Positions 12,907 to 26,460 of a stretch of DNA of 64,000 nucleotides are shown one piece after another. Under the pieces are notes generated by a model. It ran no database searches and was not told the origin of the DNA. It saw only the letters and a program-made list of their open reading frames with translations. Where the stretch lies: NCBI GenBank assembly GCA_963082975.1, contig OY720346.1:44121296-44185295 (forward strand). Reading direction: 5' to 3'. A program made the translations under genes and the position numbers. Each line of letters starts with the position of its first letter. The first letter of the stretch is position 1. This DNA comes from Labia minor (Eukaryota; Arthropoda; Insecta; Dermaptera; Spongiphoridae).

Positions 12907-13744
12907 TAGTATACTTTGTTAGGCTTATATGTATGTACATATTTTAATTATTTAATTAAAATTTATATTTTGCCTCAATAAAAATAATAATAATAATTTT
13001 GTTTGGACTGTGTTTTTGTTATACGAACATATTAAAAATAAAATAAAATTAACTTGAAAGTTTATCTTACTCTTTGGATATAAAATAAAACAAAAAGAAT
13101 GTTATTCTTGTTGTTTTGTTGTTTTGCCATTTTTATTAATAAAATTCAGATGAAATGAATTTGCCCTCGAGTATAATATAAAATTTATTTATTTATTTAT
13201 TTAATTACATCAGAAACAACAACAAAAACAAAATAAAACAAAAAAATAACCATTCACTATGATATAAACAAAAATAAGAACTAATCAAGAAATCCAATTT
13301 ACTCTCAAATTAATCTTTATTTCTTTTTCTTTTATTTCTATAGAAATTTTTATTTTTATTTAATTTTAATTTTAAATCATTTAAATATTAGGGACAAAAA
13401 AAGTTTTCTTTTTCATTCAAACATTATTCTAGATGAAGGTGGGTAGATAAAGAGAAGGGAGCGGTGTGGATTAGAAATGAATAGGGAGTCACCTTTACTC
13501 TCCTAACCTCTTTTACCACTGTAAAATACCTATATATTATATATAGTTATGAAAAAACGTTCTTTTCTCTTATAAATTTATTTTTATTTTTTTTTTCAAT
13601 CTAAAATTTGGATATGTGAAGCTAGTTAGTTGAATTATAGTTTAGGATTAAGGCTGTTTGGTAACCAAGTATACTTCAAATAGCTAGTCATCCTGTCATT
13701 AATTAATTTCATTTATAAAAATTTGTTTATTTGGAAGCAAAATT

Positions 13745-13910
13745 GCATGATAATCATTCCAGTTGAGGGATAAAGGACTCGATGAGCAACAATATAGGAG
13801 GTAAGAGAGTTAGTAGAAAGTAGGAGTTGGCTTTCTTAGGATAGGGATGTTTGGAGGAATGTGGTTGCTGCGCCTAAGAACTTACGAAGTGACAGAGATA
13901 AATTGTTAGA
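13745..13910 (+). mobile_element. LINE 3' end fragment
   Basis: The sequence encodes the usual end of a non-LTR retrotransposon polyprotein, read as DRDVWRNVV followed by AA and a short basic tail. It matches the 3' ends near 34.9 and 20.9 kb in content. Only the last ~50 codons and a short tail remain, which fits 5' truncation during reverse transcription. Confidence 0.5.
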
Positions 13911-14394
13911 ATCATAATCATTTTTATTATTTATTTTATAAATATAATTATAGATATAGTTTTTATTTATTATTATTTTTTTTAATTTAAATATAAAATT
14001 CACATAAAAATTTAATTAATTAATTTCTAATTTTTCTTTTTATTTTCTTTTGAAAAAAATTTATAGATAAATAAATGTTTAATTAAAATTCCTTAAATAG
14101 AATAGATTTATAAATAAAATTGTTGTTAAATTAATTTAATACTAATAAATAAATATATGTACTTAACATATATATATATATATATATATATTGCGAGTTC
14201 GATGCAAGAATTATTTTTTTTTATAATTAAATAAATTTTCTTCAAAAGATAAGGAGAAGGATATAAAAGTGGTTTGAGTGTGTGGGTGATGGTGGGTGGG
14301 AAGGGGATGGGTGTTATTCTTTTTGATCGTTAGAGACAGTCTACCCCTCGATGATGGATGATGATCTTCTCTCCGGGTTACCCAAGAAGAAGGA

Positions 14395-14525
14395 GAAGAA
14401 GAAGAAGAAGAAGCGGTTGAAATCAAAGACTAAACAGCTACTGGAGTCACGCACAGCAGCAACAACAACAACAACAACAGCACAAGCGGGCCAAAACGAG
14501 GCTCATTAATAACCATTAGGATTGA
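14395..14525. other. GC-richer island with (GAA)n and (CAA)n
   Basis: (GAA)n at 14,390-14,412, CAGCAGCAACAACAACAAC at 14,455-14,475 and a TCATTAATAACCATTAG segment near 14,504 that resembles a cluster of homeodomain sites. No gene is supported. Confidence 0.3.
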
Positions 14526-14926
14526 ACATTCATTACATTCTGTTACACACCTCTCTCTATCCTTCTTACACACACACACACATATACGTATATATATATA
14601 CACGGTGTAAAAAGATTTACAAACTTTAAAAAAGAAAAACGAAAACGAATTGAAATGATTTGAAAATTTAAAAAAAAAATATTCATATTACTAATTCTTG
14701 CCATTAAATTCAATCATAAAGAAATAATAATGAAAATTATATAATTATACTTTATAAATAAGAAAATAAATAAATAAATCTATAGGTAGTGTGATTGGAA
14801 ATTAGGTGTTTTATTTATTTATTATTTTTCAATTTTTATAATTGATATATAAAATAGTAAAGATTTCAAAGTTTTTGTCTCATTTTGATGAAATTATAGA
14901 GTTATTTCAATTATCTTATCTTATTA

Positions 14927-15463
14927 TACTAGCAAAAATTGTATATATATTTGTATTTCTGAAATATTGAACCGCTCTAAGGATTTTTTTGAAATTCACA
15001 TGTTAGATAATTTTTATAAAGTAAAATCTTCATCATATTGGTTTCAGCCTTGGAAAAGTCATCTTAGGTTAGTTTTTTCTTAATTTAAAATAGGAATTTT
15101 AATAATAAAAAAATGGAACCGGGCAACGCCGGACATCGCTTCCTTAAATACAAAATATTATAAATAAAATAAAATTATAAAAATATTTATTTTAATAATA
15201 TTTTGTAATCAAATTACAAAATATATATTATGTAATATCCACAGGCCATACTTTTCTGTCTTTCAGTGCATTAATACGTACGTTTAAGGGCTGTATGTTT
15301 TATGACTATTTTTCTTAATTTATATTCTTTTAAATTATTTGAAAATGTATCATATATATTTTGTCGTTTATTTATTTTAAATCTAATAATCTTAATCTTA
15401 AATATTCATTGTTCATAAGAAATAATTTTTTTAAAGTAAGCTCGCTGAACCAGGTACTTATCT
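14927..15463. repeat. Dispersed repeat family R3, copy 1
   Basis: The block starts ACTAGCAAAAATTGTATATAT and ends GAACCAGGTACT. It shares both ends and most of the body, including CAGGCCATACTTTTCTGTC and CTTAATCTTAAATATTCAT, with 27,977-28,308 in the same orientation. This copy has an extra ~170 bases with an AACCGGGCAACGCCGGACAT segment near 15,118, whose CCGGGC/GCCGG halves can pair like a Helitron terminal hairpin. Read on the minus strand the element ends in TTGCTAGT, which also resembles a Helitron CTAG end. The classification is tentative. Confidence 0.55.
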
Positions 15464-15659
15464 TAATTTTGATGATTTTTTTTTTAAATTTTCCACTTTT
15501 TTTTATATAATTGAGTATTTTATTCATTTATTTAATTATTATTATAATTCATTCATTCATTAATCTTTTGAATAATCATCCTATTTTTTCTCTTTCCCCT
15601 TCAGTTATGAATTGATACTTGATACCACAAATATTTAAAATACATGTTTTCAAAAAAAT

Positions 15660-16290
15660 ATCTATCAAATTATTTCTCCTCCTCCCTTCTCTATTTCCTA
15701 CCTATATCCATTCACTTACCCCCCCCCCCATATCCCAATGTGTGAAGTGATAATTTGCAATGTGAGTGTCTCTCTTCCGCCCCTTCACTTATCGTTGGAG
15801 ATGTTGGACCATTAAAGGGGCTGGAAAATAAATTATAAGGAGGCAATAAATCGCTGTTCATTTTGATTTCCCAACCGCCCCAATGCAAATGCAAATAACA
15901 AGAGTAGAAACGATCGATTGTATTGTATTATTATGCCCTGTTAAGCCCAACTGGGGTTGTTCTCTCTCGTCGTCGTCGCCGTCGTCGTCCCACCTCATTC
16001 CTATATCTACCACACCACAATTTGCACCCTCCTCCTTCATCATTCAGTAGGGTGAATGAGTGAAAAAGAGAGAGAGAGTAGAGGAGGAAGGGGAGGAATT
16101 GGTGAAGTTAAATCTCCTCATCCCCTTCCACAAAAAAAAGAAAAATCACCCTCCCTGCATGCTTGCTTGTTTGCTTGCTGATGATGATGATGGTCCTCGT
16201 TTGCCATTGCAAACATTCAATTAGCAAATGCCAGACGCCAACCAACCAACCAACCGACCATCAGCCCTCTGGGACCAATAAAAATAAATA
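15660..16290. promoter_or_regulatory. Candidate regulatory island
   Basis: This is among the most GC-rich non-coding blocks of the desert. It holds a C-run, overlapping octamer-like CAATGCAAATGCAAATAAC (15,881-15,899), CGTCGTCGTCGCCGTCGTCG (15,969-15,988), GCTTGCTTGTTTGCTTGCTG (16,160-16,180) and an AACATTCAATTAGCAAATG segment near 16,210. Frames through it are low complexity. An enhancer or unannotated first exon is possible; no function is shown. Confidence 0.3.
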
Positions 16291-19200
16291 AATAGACAAA
16301 TATAATACAAATAAATAAATGATATATAAAGATAAATTATTTCAATTAAAAAAATAAACATATCTATGTTTAATATACATAAATTCAAAAATATAAATCA
16401 TAATAATATACATAAATAAATATAGTACATTAGATTTTTATTAATTAATATATTAAGAATGAAAAAAACAATATTTATATTATTTTTTATTAATGAATAA
16501 CAAATATTTAAAAATTTTATTTCAAAGACTTTAATATGATTGGGGAGGGGGGATCAAATTGTAATTTTGATATTTTCATTTTTTTTTTCCTCATGATTTC
16601 TAAACATTATTTAATATTATTATATACCTCCAATAAATAATTATTTTATAAGATTTCATTTCAAATAAAATGCATTTAAATATGCATTTTTATATTGATA
16701 ATTTTTTTTTTATTTATCTAATATCTAATGGAATTTTTTAAAAAAAATTAAATAATTATAAATTGTTTTTAAATTAAAAAAATAATATTTATTTAAATTA
16801 ATCGAGTACAATTCACTTAAGGTAATTGTAACTAATTATTTAAAAAAATTATTTTTACACAAATATAAATAAATCAAGATTTGTTTTGTATTGTTATTGA
16901 TGTTTAAGATTCATATTTCGATGGATGGATATGGGATGGATAGATGAGAAAGTCTTTTGGGTGAGCATTTAGAATAAAAAAAGAGACAAAGTAATAGAAA
17001 AAAGGGACCTAGGGCACAATGGAATATGAGATATGGGGGGAGGTTTTTATAGCTTCTCACCAGGAAATTTACACCTGGATATTGATAGGAATACTTTACT
17101 CTAGCAAGAGAATCCTAATTAAATTTTTATAATATTTTCACTAAATTGAATGATAAATATAATTTTTTTTTTTTTTGTTAATATTATAAAAAAATAAATA
17201 TTTTATCAATTATTATTATATATATTAATATTAATATTAGTTATTTATTGTTAGTTATTAGTAAAAAGTAAATATAGTATAAATAAAAAAAATCAATACT
17301 TATAAATATAATAAGGTAATAAAATTTATATAATTTAATTAAATTTAATAAATTTATATTTATATAAAATGATTGATATTATTATATTTTATTTATAGTT
17401 ATTTTATTACGTATTATTATTATTATTATTTTTTTTTTTGGATGATGATGATGATGATGAATACGTTATTAAGTACTTAATTATGAAAAATTGATGAATG
17501 AAAAAGATATTTAATAGAGAGATGTTTTCAATGTAGGCAGGTAGAGTAGTCGAGAATGTTTGTTCAGTTAATAGTTAAATTGACGTTGTTAACCGACGGG
17601 TCCATCTCCTCCCGTCGGAGGACAAAATTCAACGGTTGCCCGCCCGTCGGACAATAACAAAAACAACCTCAACAATAACAACACACCCAGTTTTATTCAA
17701 TATGAAAACATTCCTATGAAAATAAATTAAATTATAAATAAATAAGTAACTTACTTTTTTATATATAATTATTAAAATAATTAAATACTAAGTATAGGAT
17801 AATTTGTTTAATTAAATAATATATAAATAATAATACTTATTTAAATGAAATAATTGATGATTATTTTTTTTTTTGTTTTTATTTTATAAATTAATTTATT
17901 TAAAAATATTTCAAAGTAAAAAAAAATAACAAAAATTCGAAAAATAAATAAATAAATCATTAAGAATAATTTTTATTGGATAATAATTATATAAATTTTA
18001 AATTTAATTGATTTATTTATTATCTATAGAGGAAAATATTTACCTAAATGAAAAGATTTAAAATGTTTGAAATTTTTTTAAATATAATATAATAATAATA
18101 ATTATTATAAGGTCACTTGTGTGTGCACAACTTCAAATTCCTTATTTAAGATCAAAAATCGAGGAGATCAAAATCAAAAAGAATAAAATTAAAATTTGAA
18201 AAATTATAATAAACTGGTTTATCATCTGTTCAGTGATTCTCGTTTAATTTTTGGTCAACATTTAATATATTTTTCATCCAGGTATGACTTTCATATATTC
18301 AATCCTAAATATCATTTATTGACTTCGAACTGAAAAAAATGAGACTTTAAGAATAGAAGATTGTAATTAATAATAAGTAAAAGATAACTATATTAATTGT
18401 AGATTATAAATAAATAAATAATTATACTTTGATTTCTTTTGGATAAACATTTAATAATTTTTAAGGAAATTTAATGAGCATTTATTTATATATTGATTTA
18501 TATTTTATTTTATATAATCTCTCGCTAACTAAAATCAATTTTTCAATGTTAATAATTATTTTAATTTAATAAATAATAATTCTAAAATATCTTATATTTA
18601 TTATTGTTTACTTACTATTTCTAGCATTTTATTACAGTTTTTTTTTTTAAATATTTATTATTTTATTTACAAAATAATAAAAATAATAAATAATATTTAA
18701 AAATAAAATTTACTACACTTACTATAAAATTTTAATAAAAATTGTTATATTATATTCAGTATTATTAAGAAAAATATTTTTTACATATTTTTGTGATATA
18801 TCAAAGCATCAAAGCAATGAAGAAAATTTTTAGTGAATTTTTCAAAAGTTTTTTGAGAATATTGATATAATACTTAAAAATGGATAAGTCAGATACTATA
18901 TAAATAAAGTACAATATTTAATGATATAATCTTAGATACATCAACTTAAGCGTTTATTTTTTTAAAAACTTTCATGCAAATATTATAATCAAGATTTTGA
19001 ATTTGAATTTAATAAAGGCTATTTAATAATATTTTCAACTAAATTATTTGTTAAAAATAATAGCATGATCATTTTATATGAACATAAAAACTATATATAT
19101 ATATTTATATATAATTGCAATAAATATTTAATAAACAGCCTATTAACATAAATTTATTTACTGTATTATATAATAATATTTTTAAATAAATATTTTTTAT

Positions 19201-20384
19201 ACTTTTAGTTAAATATAGCTGTTTTGGCAAAATTTCAAATAAATTTGGTTTACTATATATCTAGATAGATATTTTTATTTTTGGCTAACTCCTTATTTAT
19301 CAATAGGGATATTATATTCTAACACATATTACTAACATCATAAAATTTAATAATAATAATAGATTTCCAAAATCAAATGCAACTACATGTTATATATAGG
19401 AATTATATACCCAACATATTATAAAAACAATTTTCATGCAATTATTTATAATCATATTGTGTTCGTCTGCGAGCTAAGAAAGATGAATAAAATATATATT
19501 AATAAGTATATAAATTAAGTATTTTGTGGAAACCAGATAGTTAAACTTAAAGATTTTGAAATGAACAAGCATAATAATTAATTTTCATTAACTTAAAATT
19601 GTTGAATTATTTGCTGTCAATTAAAGATTATTCTTTATTTTGGATCGTATCAGTCTCAACATATATTCCTATTGGTCCCTTTGTGATATAATAAGAGTTT
19701 TTGGCGCCCAATTTTCTTATTATAGAGAAATATGTGACTAAAGTTAAACATTCAAATTTTACATGATATTCTTTTATCTATTAAGAAAGTTTATTTAATT
19801 AATTTAATCTTAATTATTAGTTAATTATTATTCAATGTTATTATTAATGTAGTTTTTGGTTTTTTTACTTCTTAATTTTATAATATTTCCCGTTTGTCAA
19901 TAAAAAAAATGTAATCGCCAAAAATTCATTGCTAGCATAGTTAGGTTGTATATTTAATGTTAAATAAGATATTTTTTCATACATGAATACATCTATATAA
20001 AATTCTCTCTAATAAAATATAATTATCATGATTTCCTTACATTAATAATAAGTGAATTAAAATTACAATTATATTGAATTATATAAGAATTAATTTTAAC
20101 ATTAAGAACATGAATGATTAATCCAATGCTATTGACATGTGTTATATTTATGTTATTTATATTCACTTTATATATATGCATATTTTTAAAATATTTATTT
20201 TTAATTTTTTAAATTTTAAAATTATATTAATTACTAACGTAATATATTATTTTTGTGTTTAATTTGTAAAATTGATTTATTTTTAATTTTCTTCCAATCT
20301 CTCGTTCTCTCTCTCTCTCTCTCTCCCTCTATATATATATATATATATATTGTAGTTTAATAGTAAATTTAATTATCTATATAA

Positions 20385-20423
<39 letters not shown>

Positions 20424-20865
20424 GTTCTTTATATACCTATATGTCATTTTTAACGCCCCTATAATACGAATTTTAGTTAATCATAATTAATCTTGAAATA
20501 AACGAGAAATTATTGGTGTAAATTTAATTTCTTTTTAATATTTCATCTCTTAAAAAAATTTTAAACTTGAATAAAAAATATAAAATTTATAGCATTTTTT
20601 AAAATTATATTTATACTTGTTTTATACCTATGTAAAGAATTTTTTTGTTTAAAATAATAAATAATTTTGTACAATAATATGAAAACATTAAGGATTGATT
20701 TAAAAAAAAATTATTAAAACTAATGGTAATATTAGATCGATATAAAATTTTTTGCTAGCCGTTTTAATTTATTATCATAAATAAAATAAAATTTTTTTGA
20801 TAAGTAGTTATTCTATTTGAAAAATACAATTAAATAATTTAAAAAAAAACATGTATAAAGAGTGA
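16291..20865. other. AT-rich gene-free DNA
   Basis: No coding frame or recognised element is seen apart from the short island at 17.57-17.70 kb. (TA)n runs occur near 20,330-20,350 and 20,392-20,420, and (CT)n near 20,306. Confidence 0.65.
17574..17700. other. GC island with CCGACGGG hairpin
   Basis: CCGACGGG at 17,593-17,600 pairs perfectly with CCCGTCGG at 17,611-17,618 across a 10-base loop. A second CCCGTCGG follows at 17,643-17,650. CAACAATAACA-type repeats come next. The three 8-mers in ~60 bases, amid AT-rich DNA, could be a protein-binding cluster or the remains of an element end. Confidence 0.4.
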
Positions 20866-20965
20866 CTAAACTTGAAAGTATTTTGTCGCAGCAATTACAT
20901 TTCTCCAACTATTAATCCTCACCAAGTCATTCATACGTTTCTATTTTCAGCCGAGTGTATCCTTT
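20866..20965 (-). mobile_element. LINE 3' end fragment
   Basis: The minus strand reads NSWRNVIAATKYFQ followed by a stop. This is the same polyprotein terminus seen at 13.75 and 34.9 kb. It is short and diverged. Confidence 0.4.
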
Positions 20966-23900
20966 GTCTTATCCCCATTTATAATTATATATACTTATAT
21001 TTTAACAAATAAATTAAATAAATAAATTAATACATGTTATCATGTATTTCGATAATTCAATTAATATAAATTTTAAAACATATAATTAATTTTAGAATCA
21101 ACTAACAAACAATACATAAAATATAATTAAAATTAACAAAAATATATTTGTTTAATTTAGTTTTTAATTTTTTTTAATAATATCTTAAAAAATTAAAATA
21201 TAAATTAAATTATTTAGAACACCTAAAAATCTTAAATCTATCCGTCGCAGAAAAATTCTAATCTAATAATTATTTGGCGAAAATTGTTTATTTTCGGAAA
21301 AGGAGGGATGGTGGAAATATGAAGACTTATAGAGTTTAATATATATATATATATATATATACTATCATCTCAAATAACCTTTTGGATTCCGATATGTAGA
21401 AATTATAAATTGGGGAAGAAAAGATATTTAAGCTCAAATTTCAAGAGAAGAAAGATTATTGTAAAGTTTATTTATGGATGGAACTCAATTGGAAAACGAT
21501 CCTATGGATAGATGAGTGGACCGACAAGCCGATAATGGGAAGATATTATAAATACAAGTATAAGAGAATATTAATTTATTATACAGAGTTTTTTAAACTC
21601 TGATAAAAGTACTACTGGTTCACTATAACCTGGCGGTGGTACCTACAACACAGTTACTTGTAGTAACATAATTATTTTAGTGGTACCTGAACTTTTTAAT
21701 GGATATCAACTTGAAAAGTTTGAGAACATCTATAAGAGAAAAATTGGATGGAGATAGTGGAAATTGGATTGTTGATGTTGTTGTAAAGAACTTTCAAATG
21801 CACTCCTATCCATGAAGATTGATAAGAAAGTCTTTTCTTAATAATAATCTTCATTTTAATTATAAATGGAAAGAAATGAATACTAGCATTTTATTAAGGT
21901 TTAATAATTACCAATCCATACGAATTAGAATTAAATTACTATTATAACATATTTATTGATTTTTTCTGATTGAATGTTACAAATCAACCTATAAATATTA
22001 GTATACCATAAAACAAAGGATTAACCATAAATATAAATTAAAAAAATTGCAGTAAAATTAATTGCAAATGAAAAAGGGACATTGTCATTTCCAATATGAA
22101 ATTAATTCTTACAAATATGATCAATTCATTGAATAAACAAATTTTTGGCAATCGACATCGGTTTTATATTTACACAAATTCTCTTACTCATATGTTAATA
22201 CCAATAGACATATTTGATTTGTATTCTTATTATTATTTATTAATCAAACTTTAAATAGATTTTTTTATCACATGAATGAGTGAAAAATGAAATTTTATTA
22301 TAAGTTCATTTATATTTATTGTTATACTATGGATTATAGGGATACTTTTATATATTTTTTATGTTTTATCATTTAACATCAATTAATATTATTATTATTA
22401 CTATTATACTTCTTAGCTAAATTTTTCTAAATAATATACTCAATATACTCCTCATTATTTATAATGTAATAAAGTATAGGTAATAGCCAATCAATTTTTA
22501 ATTATGATAATAATAAACAAAAAAAATATAATTTTCTCTATTACATTAAAAAAACTTCAAATATTTTTTAGATGAATGATCTTTTTTATTTAATATCCCA
22601 TCATTCTATTACAAATATATTTGTATTTATATTTGTATTTATATTATAAAATAATTTTTAATGATTTTTTTACTTTTATTAACCATTATTTTTTTTATTA
22701 TTAATTTATAAAAAAAATTGTTAATTAAAATGCGAGACGTAAAATATTTTATTGAATGTTATGTGCATTAAAATCTCTAGTAAATATAAAAATTATATTT
22801 AATATTATACATTAGACGTGAAATTTTCTGAAAAAATATTAAAATAGGTATTTCAATTATTTTTTATTGAACGTACACGTCAAGTACATGTTGATGTTTC
22901 TATTTGTTTCATTTTATAAATAATAACTCAAATAGTAATACAAATAATCAAAAACCAAAACGAGAAAAAGTTTTTAATTACTTAACATTCTTCAATGCTA
23001 ATAATATTTTTCTTTTTTCTTTTATTTGTTATCTGTTTTTGATTAAATCTTGAATTTATGTAGGATTTAATTGGAATAATGGATTATTTAATTTAAACGT
23101 TAAATGATTGATGAAATATAAAAAAAAGTACAAGCGAAGTTAAATTTTTGTTAAATATAAATCTAAATCTAAAGTGCTCCTCTTAAAAATAAAGATTATA
23201 TAGGCAACGATTTTTATATAAAAGCATCCTTTAATAAATTACGACTTAGAAAGGAATATATGAATTGAATTGACACTGTGAGCAAGAACCTTTAATAATA
23301 TACATTAATAATATAAAGCAAATTAATTTTCTTTAAATTTTGATTTCAATAAAAGAGAAATAAAAATAACAAAAAAAAATCCTTTTCATAATTTAACACA
23401 TTTCTATTTAATTTTAAGTTGATATTTTAGTGATAAGAATCATCAAATTAATAATTAATTTAATAACATAAAAATCAATTTTAATTTTTAAAATATGAGA
23501 TATTTAAATACACATTATACACTAATATTTAAAAATTAATTATAAAAAATTTCAATAGAAAATTTCTTTGAAGCTATAGCATTTTTAAGTTAAAAATAAC
23601 TTACTTCAAAAATATAACAATAAATATATATACGTATATATATATATATATATTTGAAATAAATAATAATAATTTTTTATTCACAAATGAAAAGTAGTAA
23701 GTATTCTTAATATTTTTATTTTTTATCATTATATAATAATGATAAAAAAAAATAATTCCATAATTAATGAAAAAATGATAGAATTCAATCATTTAAATAT
23801 AAGTTACTAAAGTAGGACGGTACATGATTATATTTATTATTATTATTATTATTATTAAAAAATAATGTGTTTAAAGAAATTATTATTATATACTACTTAC

Positions 23901-25700
23901 TTCATTTTCTTATAGTAGTAATTTAATTAAAAATTTAATTAAAATAAACTACTTTAAAAATTAATATCTAATCAATAAAAAAGATAACCTACAGATTTAT
24001 TAGGCAAATTTCTTTAAAGATGAATAAAAATTACTAATTACTTGTATTTAATAGATAATATTTAATCATCTCTTTATTAATATATTAATAATGGCATTAA
24101 TTTTTACATTTCTGAATAAAAATATATACTTATCTCACGAAAAATAAACGCACACAGACACATAATTATTAGATATTTTAATTGATTTTTAATTCATATC
24201 GTATATTATATAATTATACTTCATATGAATAAATTTAAATATTAAGTTTATAAAATTTTCTTATATTAAATGTGATAAAAAAAATTAGTGGATTTACTAA
24301 AAATTAATTAATTTACTTTATAATATTTTATGTATATTTAAAATTAAAATTTGATTATTCATTGTAAATCATCAATTGACTTTAGATTTTTTTTTTTATA
24401 AACTTATAATATAATAATTATAATTTATTGATTTTAAATATTGACAATATTTATTTATACAGTACCTGAATTACCAATTTTTCAATTTCAGATGTGCTAC
24501 GTAAAATTTGGACATAATTGCTAATATTTTTATTAAAATATATTTACTGCTTTATTTATTAGTGGGTTAAGCCAAAACCTAAATTTTGAATTTTTCCATT
24601 TTTTCTTAGATATTCTTTATATAAAGATATATAATTTTTAGTACTGAAACTAAATCATCAATCATAATTATAATATGGTATTATTAATATTTTATACTTA
24701 TTAATTGAAATTTAAATAAATTTTGTTTATAAATAAATTCTTTAAAAATAAACTAATAACAATAAATAAATAAATAAATATTAAATAAAATAACAGCTAT
24801 AATATATTTAATTATTATCATTTCTATACTTATAATTTATTTATTATCATCTTCTTAAATTTTAAATTGATTTATTGTTCTTAGTTTACGAAATATTTGT
24901 TTAATAAATTTAATATCTTACAATATTCTATAAAATTAATAAATTTTAATCAAAATATTTATAATGTATATTTTTTTTATTTATTAATTGTGTTAAGTGT
25001 TATTTTTGGTCATATATGTATATCTAAATTAATATATAAAAGACAATATTTTATTCCTCAGTCTCATTTTGATTATAAATACGCGTATATTGTGTTAAAA
25101 AAACCAACAATGAATCATGAGAGATTTTTCATAAATAAATAAATTTTTACTATAAATATACTTTAACTTTATTGAAAATTTAATTATTTATATTTGTTTC
25201 TAATATATTTATCTTCATCTGATTATATCATTAATTAAAAATATTTTATAATTATAAGTTAATATATTATTGTGAAAAGATAATGTTAAATTGATGATGA
25301 ATACCATAATTAATTTATTATATTGAATTTTAGATTCAAGAAAATGTTTTATTATAAAAAAAAAATAATATAAAATATTAAAATATTTTAATAAATTTTT
25401 TAATAATTTTTTTTTTAATTTTTAAATTTACTTTTATTAATTATAAATATATAATATTTCAAAATAAAAATATAAAATTATAATTTAACAAAAAAAAAAA
25501 AAAAAAACAAAAAACAAAAAAAAAACGAAATCAATGAAAAATATTAATTTTATTTATTTTTATTAAGCTAATATAATTGAATTTTAAATTAATTCAATTA
25601 ATATTTTCATAATAATTGTTTATATATTGAGAGTATTAATTGATTTATTTAACTTAAAAAATATAATTAAATGGTATGGTAGTATGGTATGGTAAGTCGT
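20966..25700. other. AT-rich gene-free DNA
   Basis: There is a slightly less AT-rich patch at about 21,300-21,850 with repeated GTGGTACCT (near 21,636 and 21,680). It resembles degraded transposon sequence but I cannot name it. From 21,900 to 25,680 there is almost pure A/T with homopolymer runs, including a long A-run near 25,490. No gene is seen. Confidence 0.65.
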
Positions 25701-25734
25701 CACAATTACCTTTTGAATAGTCAATGTTGTAGTC

Positions 25735-26460
25735 TCCCCCCTAATCAATATCTCGTGTTTCAGATCCTGCTACTGCTGCTGTTGTTGCTGTTGCTTCTGC
25801 ATTTTATTCAGCTACCGTTGATGTAGACAATGTTCTTTTTACTTTATTTTGATTTCTTCTTCAATACATATATTATATATATAATAATTGTCGTTGAAAA
25901 TGTAGAAGAATAACTGACACACGAAAAATTTATCCAAATCACACGCACTGATGATTTAAATTCACTTTAACAAAAGCACCTTTGTCTTTCATTAACCAAT
26001 AATTAATTAATTAAATAAAATAACTTTTTTTAAAAAAAACAAACAAACAACAATAACCATAATAACAATGATTGATTGATGGATTGTTATTGAATAACAG
26101 AGTGAGTTGAAGAGACAGCAGCAAACAACAACGCTTATGCCTCCTGCCTCTTCTCTCTTGTGGTCTTCTTTTCTAGTTTTCCAATCCTGACCCAAGAGAG
26201 AAAGGGGAAAATTGTGTGTAGTTATTAAAACGGTCGTATAGATGGCGCTGCAGCACAGACTCTATCCCCTCTACTAGAATAAAATCCAAAATGGCAGATA
26301 AACAAGCGATGGGATTGGTTGAATCAACTTAGCGAGTCACAATCAATGGAAGGCGTGGTTTACAATAGTCACACCTTCTCCCTCTCTTTACATCCCCTCT
26401 AATGCATTGAATTGCCCCACCAGTTCAACCCCCACTAGACCTATTATAATATCTATATCT
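25735..26460 (-). promoter_or_regulatory. Candidate promoter/boundary region
   Basis: On the minus strand an arthropod initiator, ATCATCAGTGCGTG, is centred near 25,948, with a second TCAGTT about 35 bases downstream. Further downstream lies ATGCAGAAGCAACAGCAAC, a CAG-rich short frame that stops soon after. Upstream (higher coordinates) are TATAGATGGCGCTGCAG (near 26,237-26,253, a good match to the insect CTCF core), CCAAAATGGCAGA (PHO/YY1-like GCCATTTT) and TTGGTTGAATCAAC. This combination suggests a start site with a boundary, and a leftward gene whose exons I could not find. Confidence 0.35.

Noticed and set aside
23601-25142. Frames of 63 and 81 codons in A/T-rich DNA
   Set aside because: The composition is only Ile, Lys, Asn, Phe and Tyr from A/T-rich sequence, with no family pattern.
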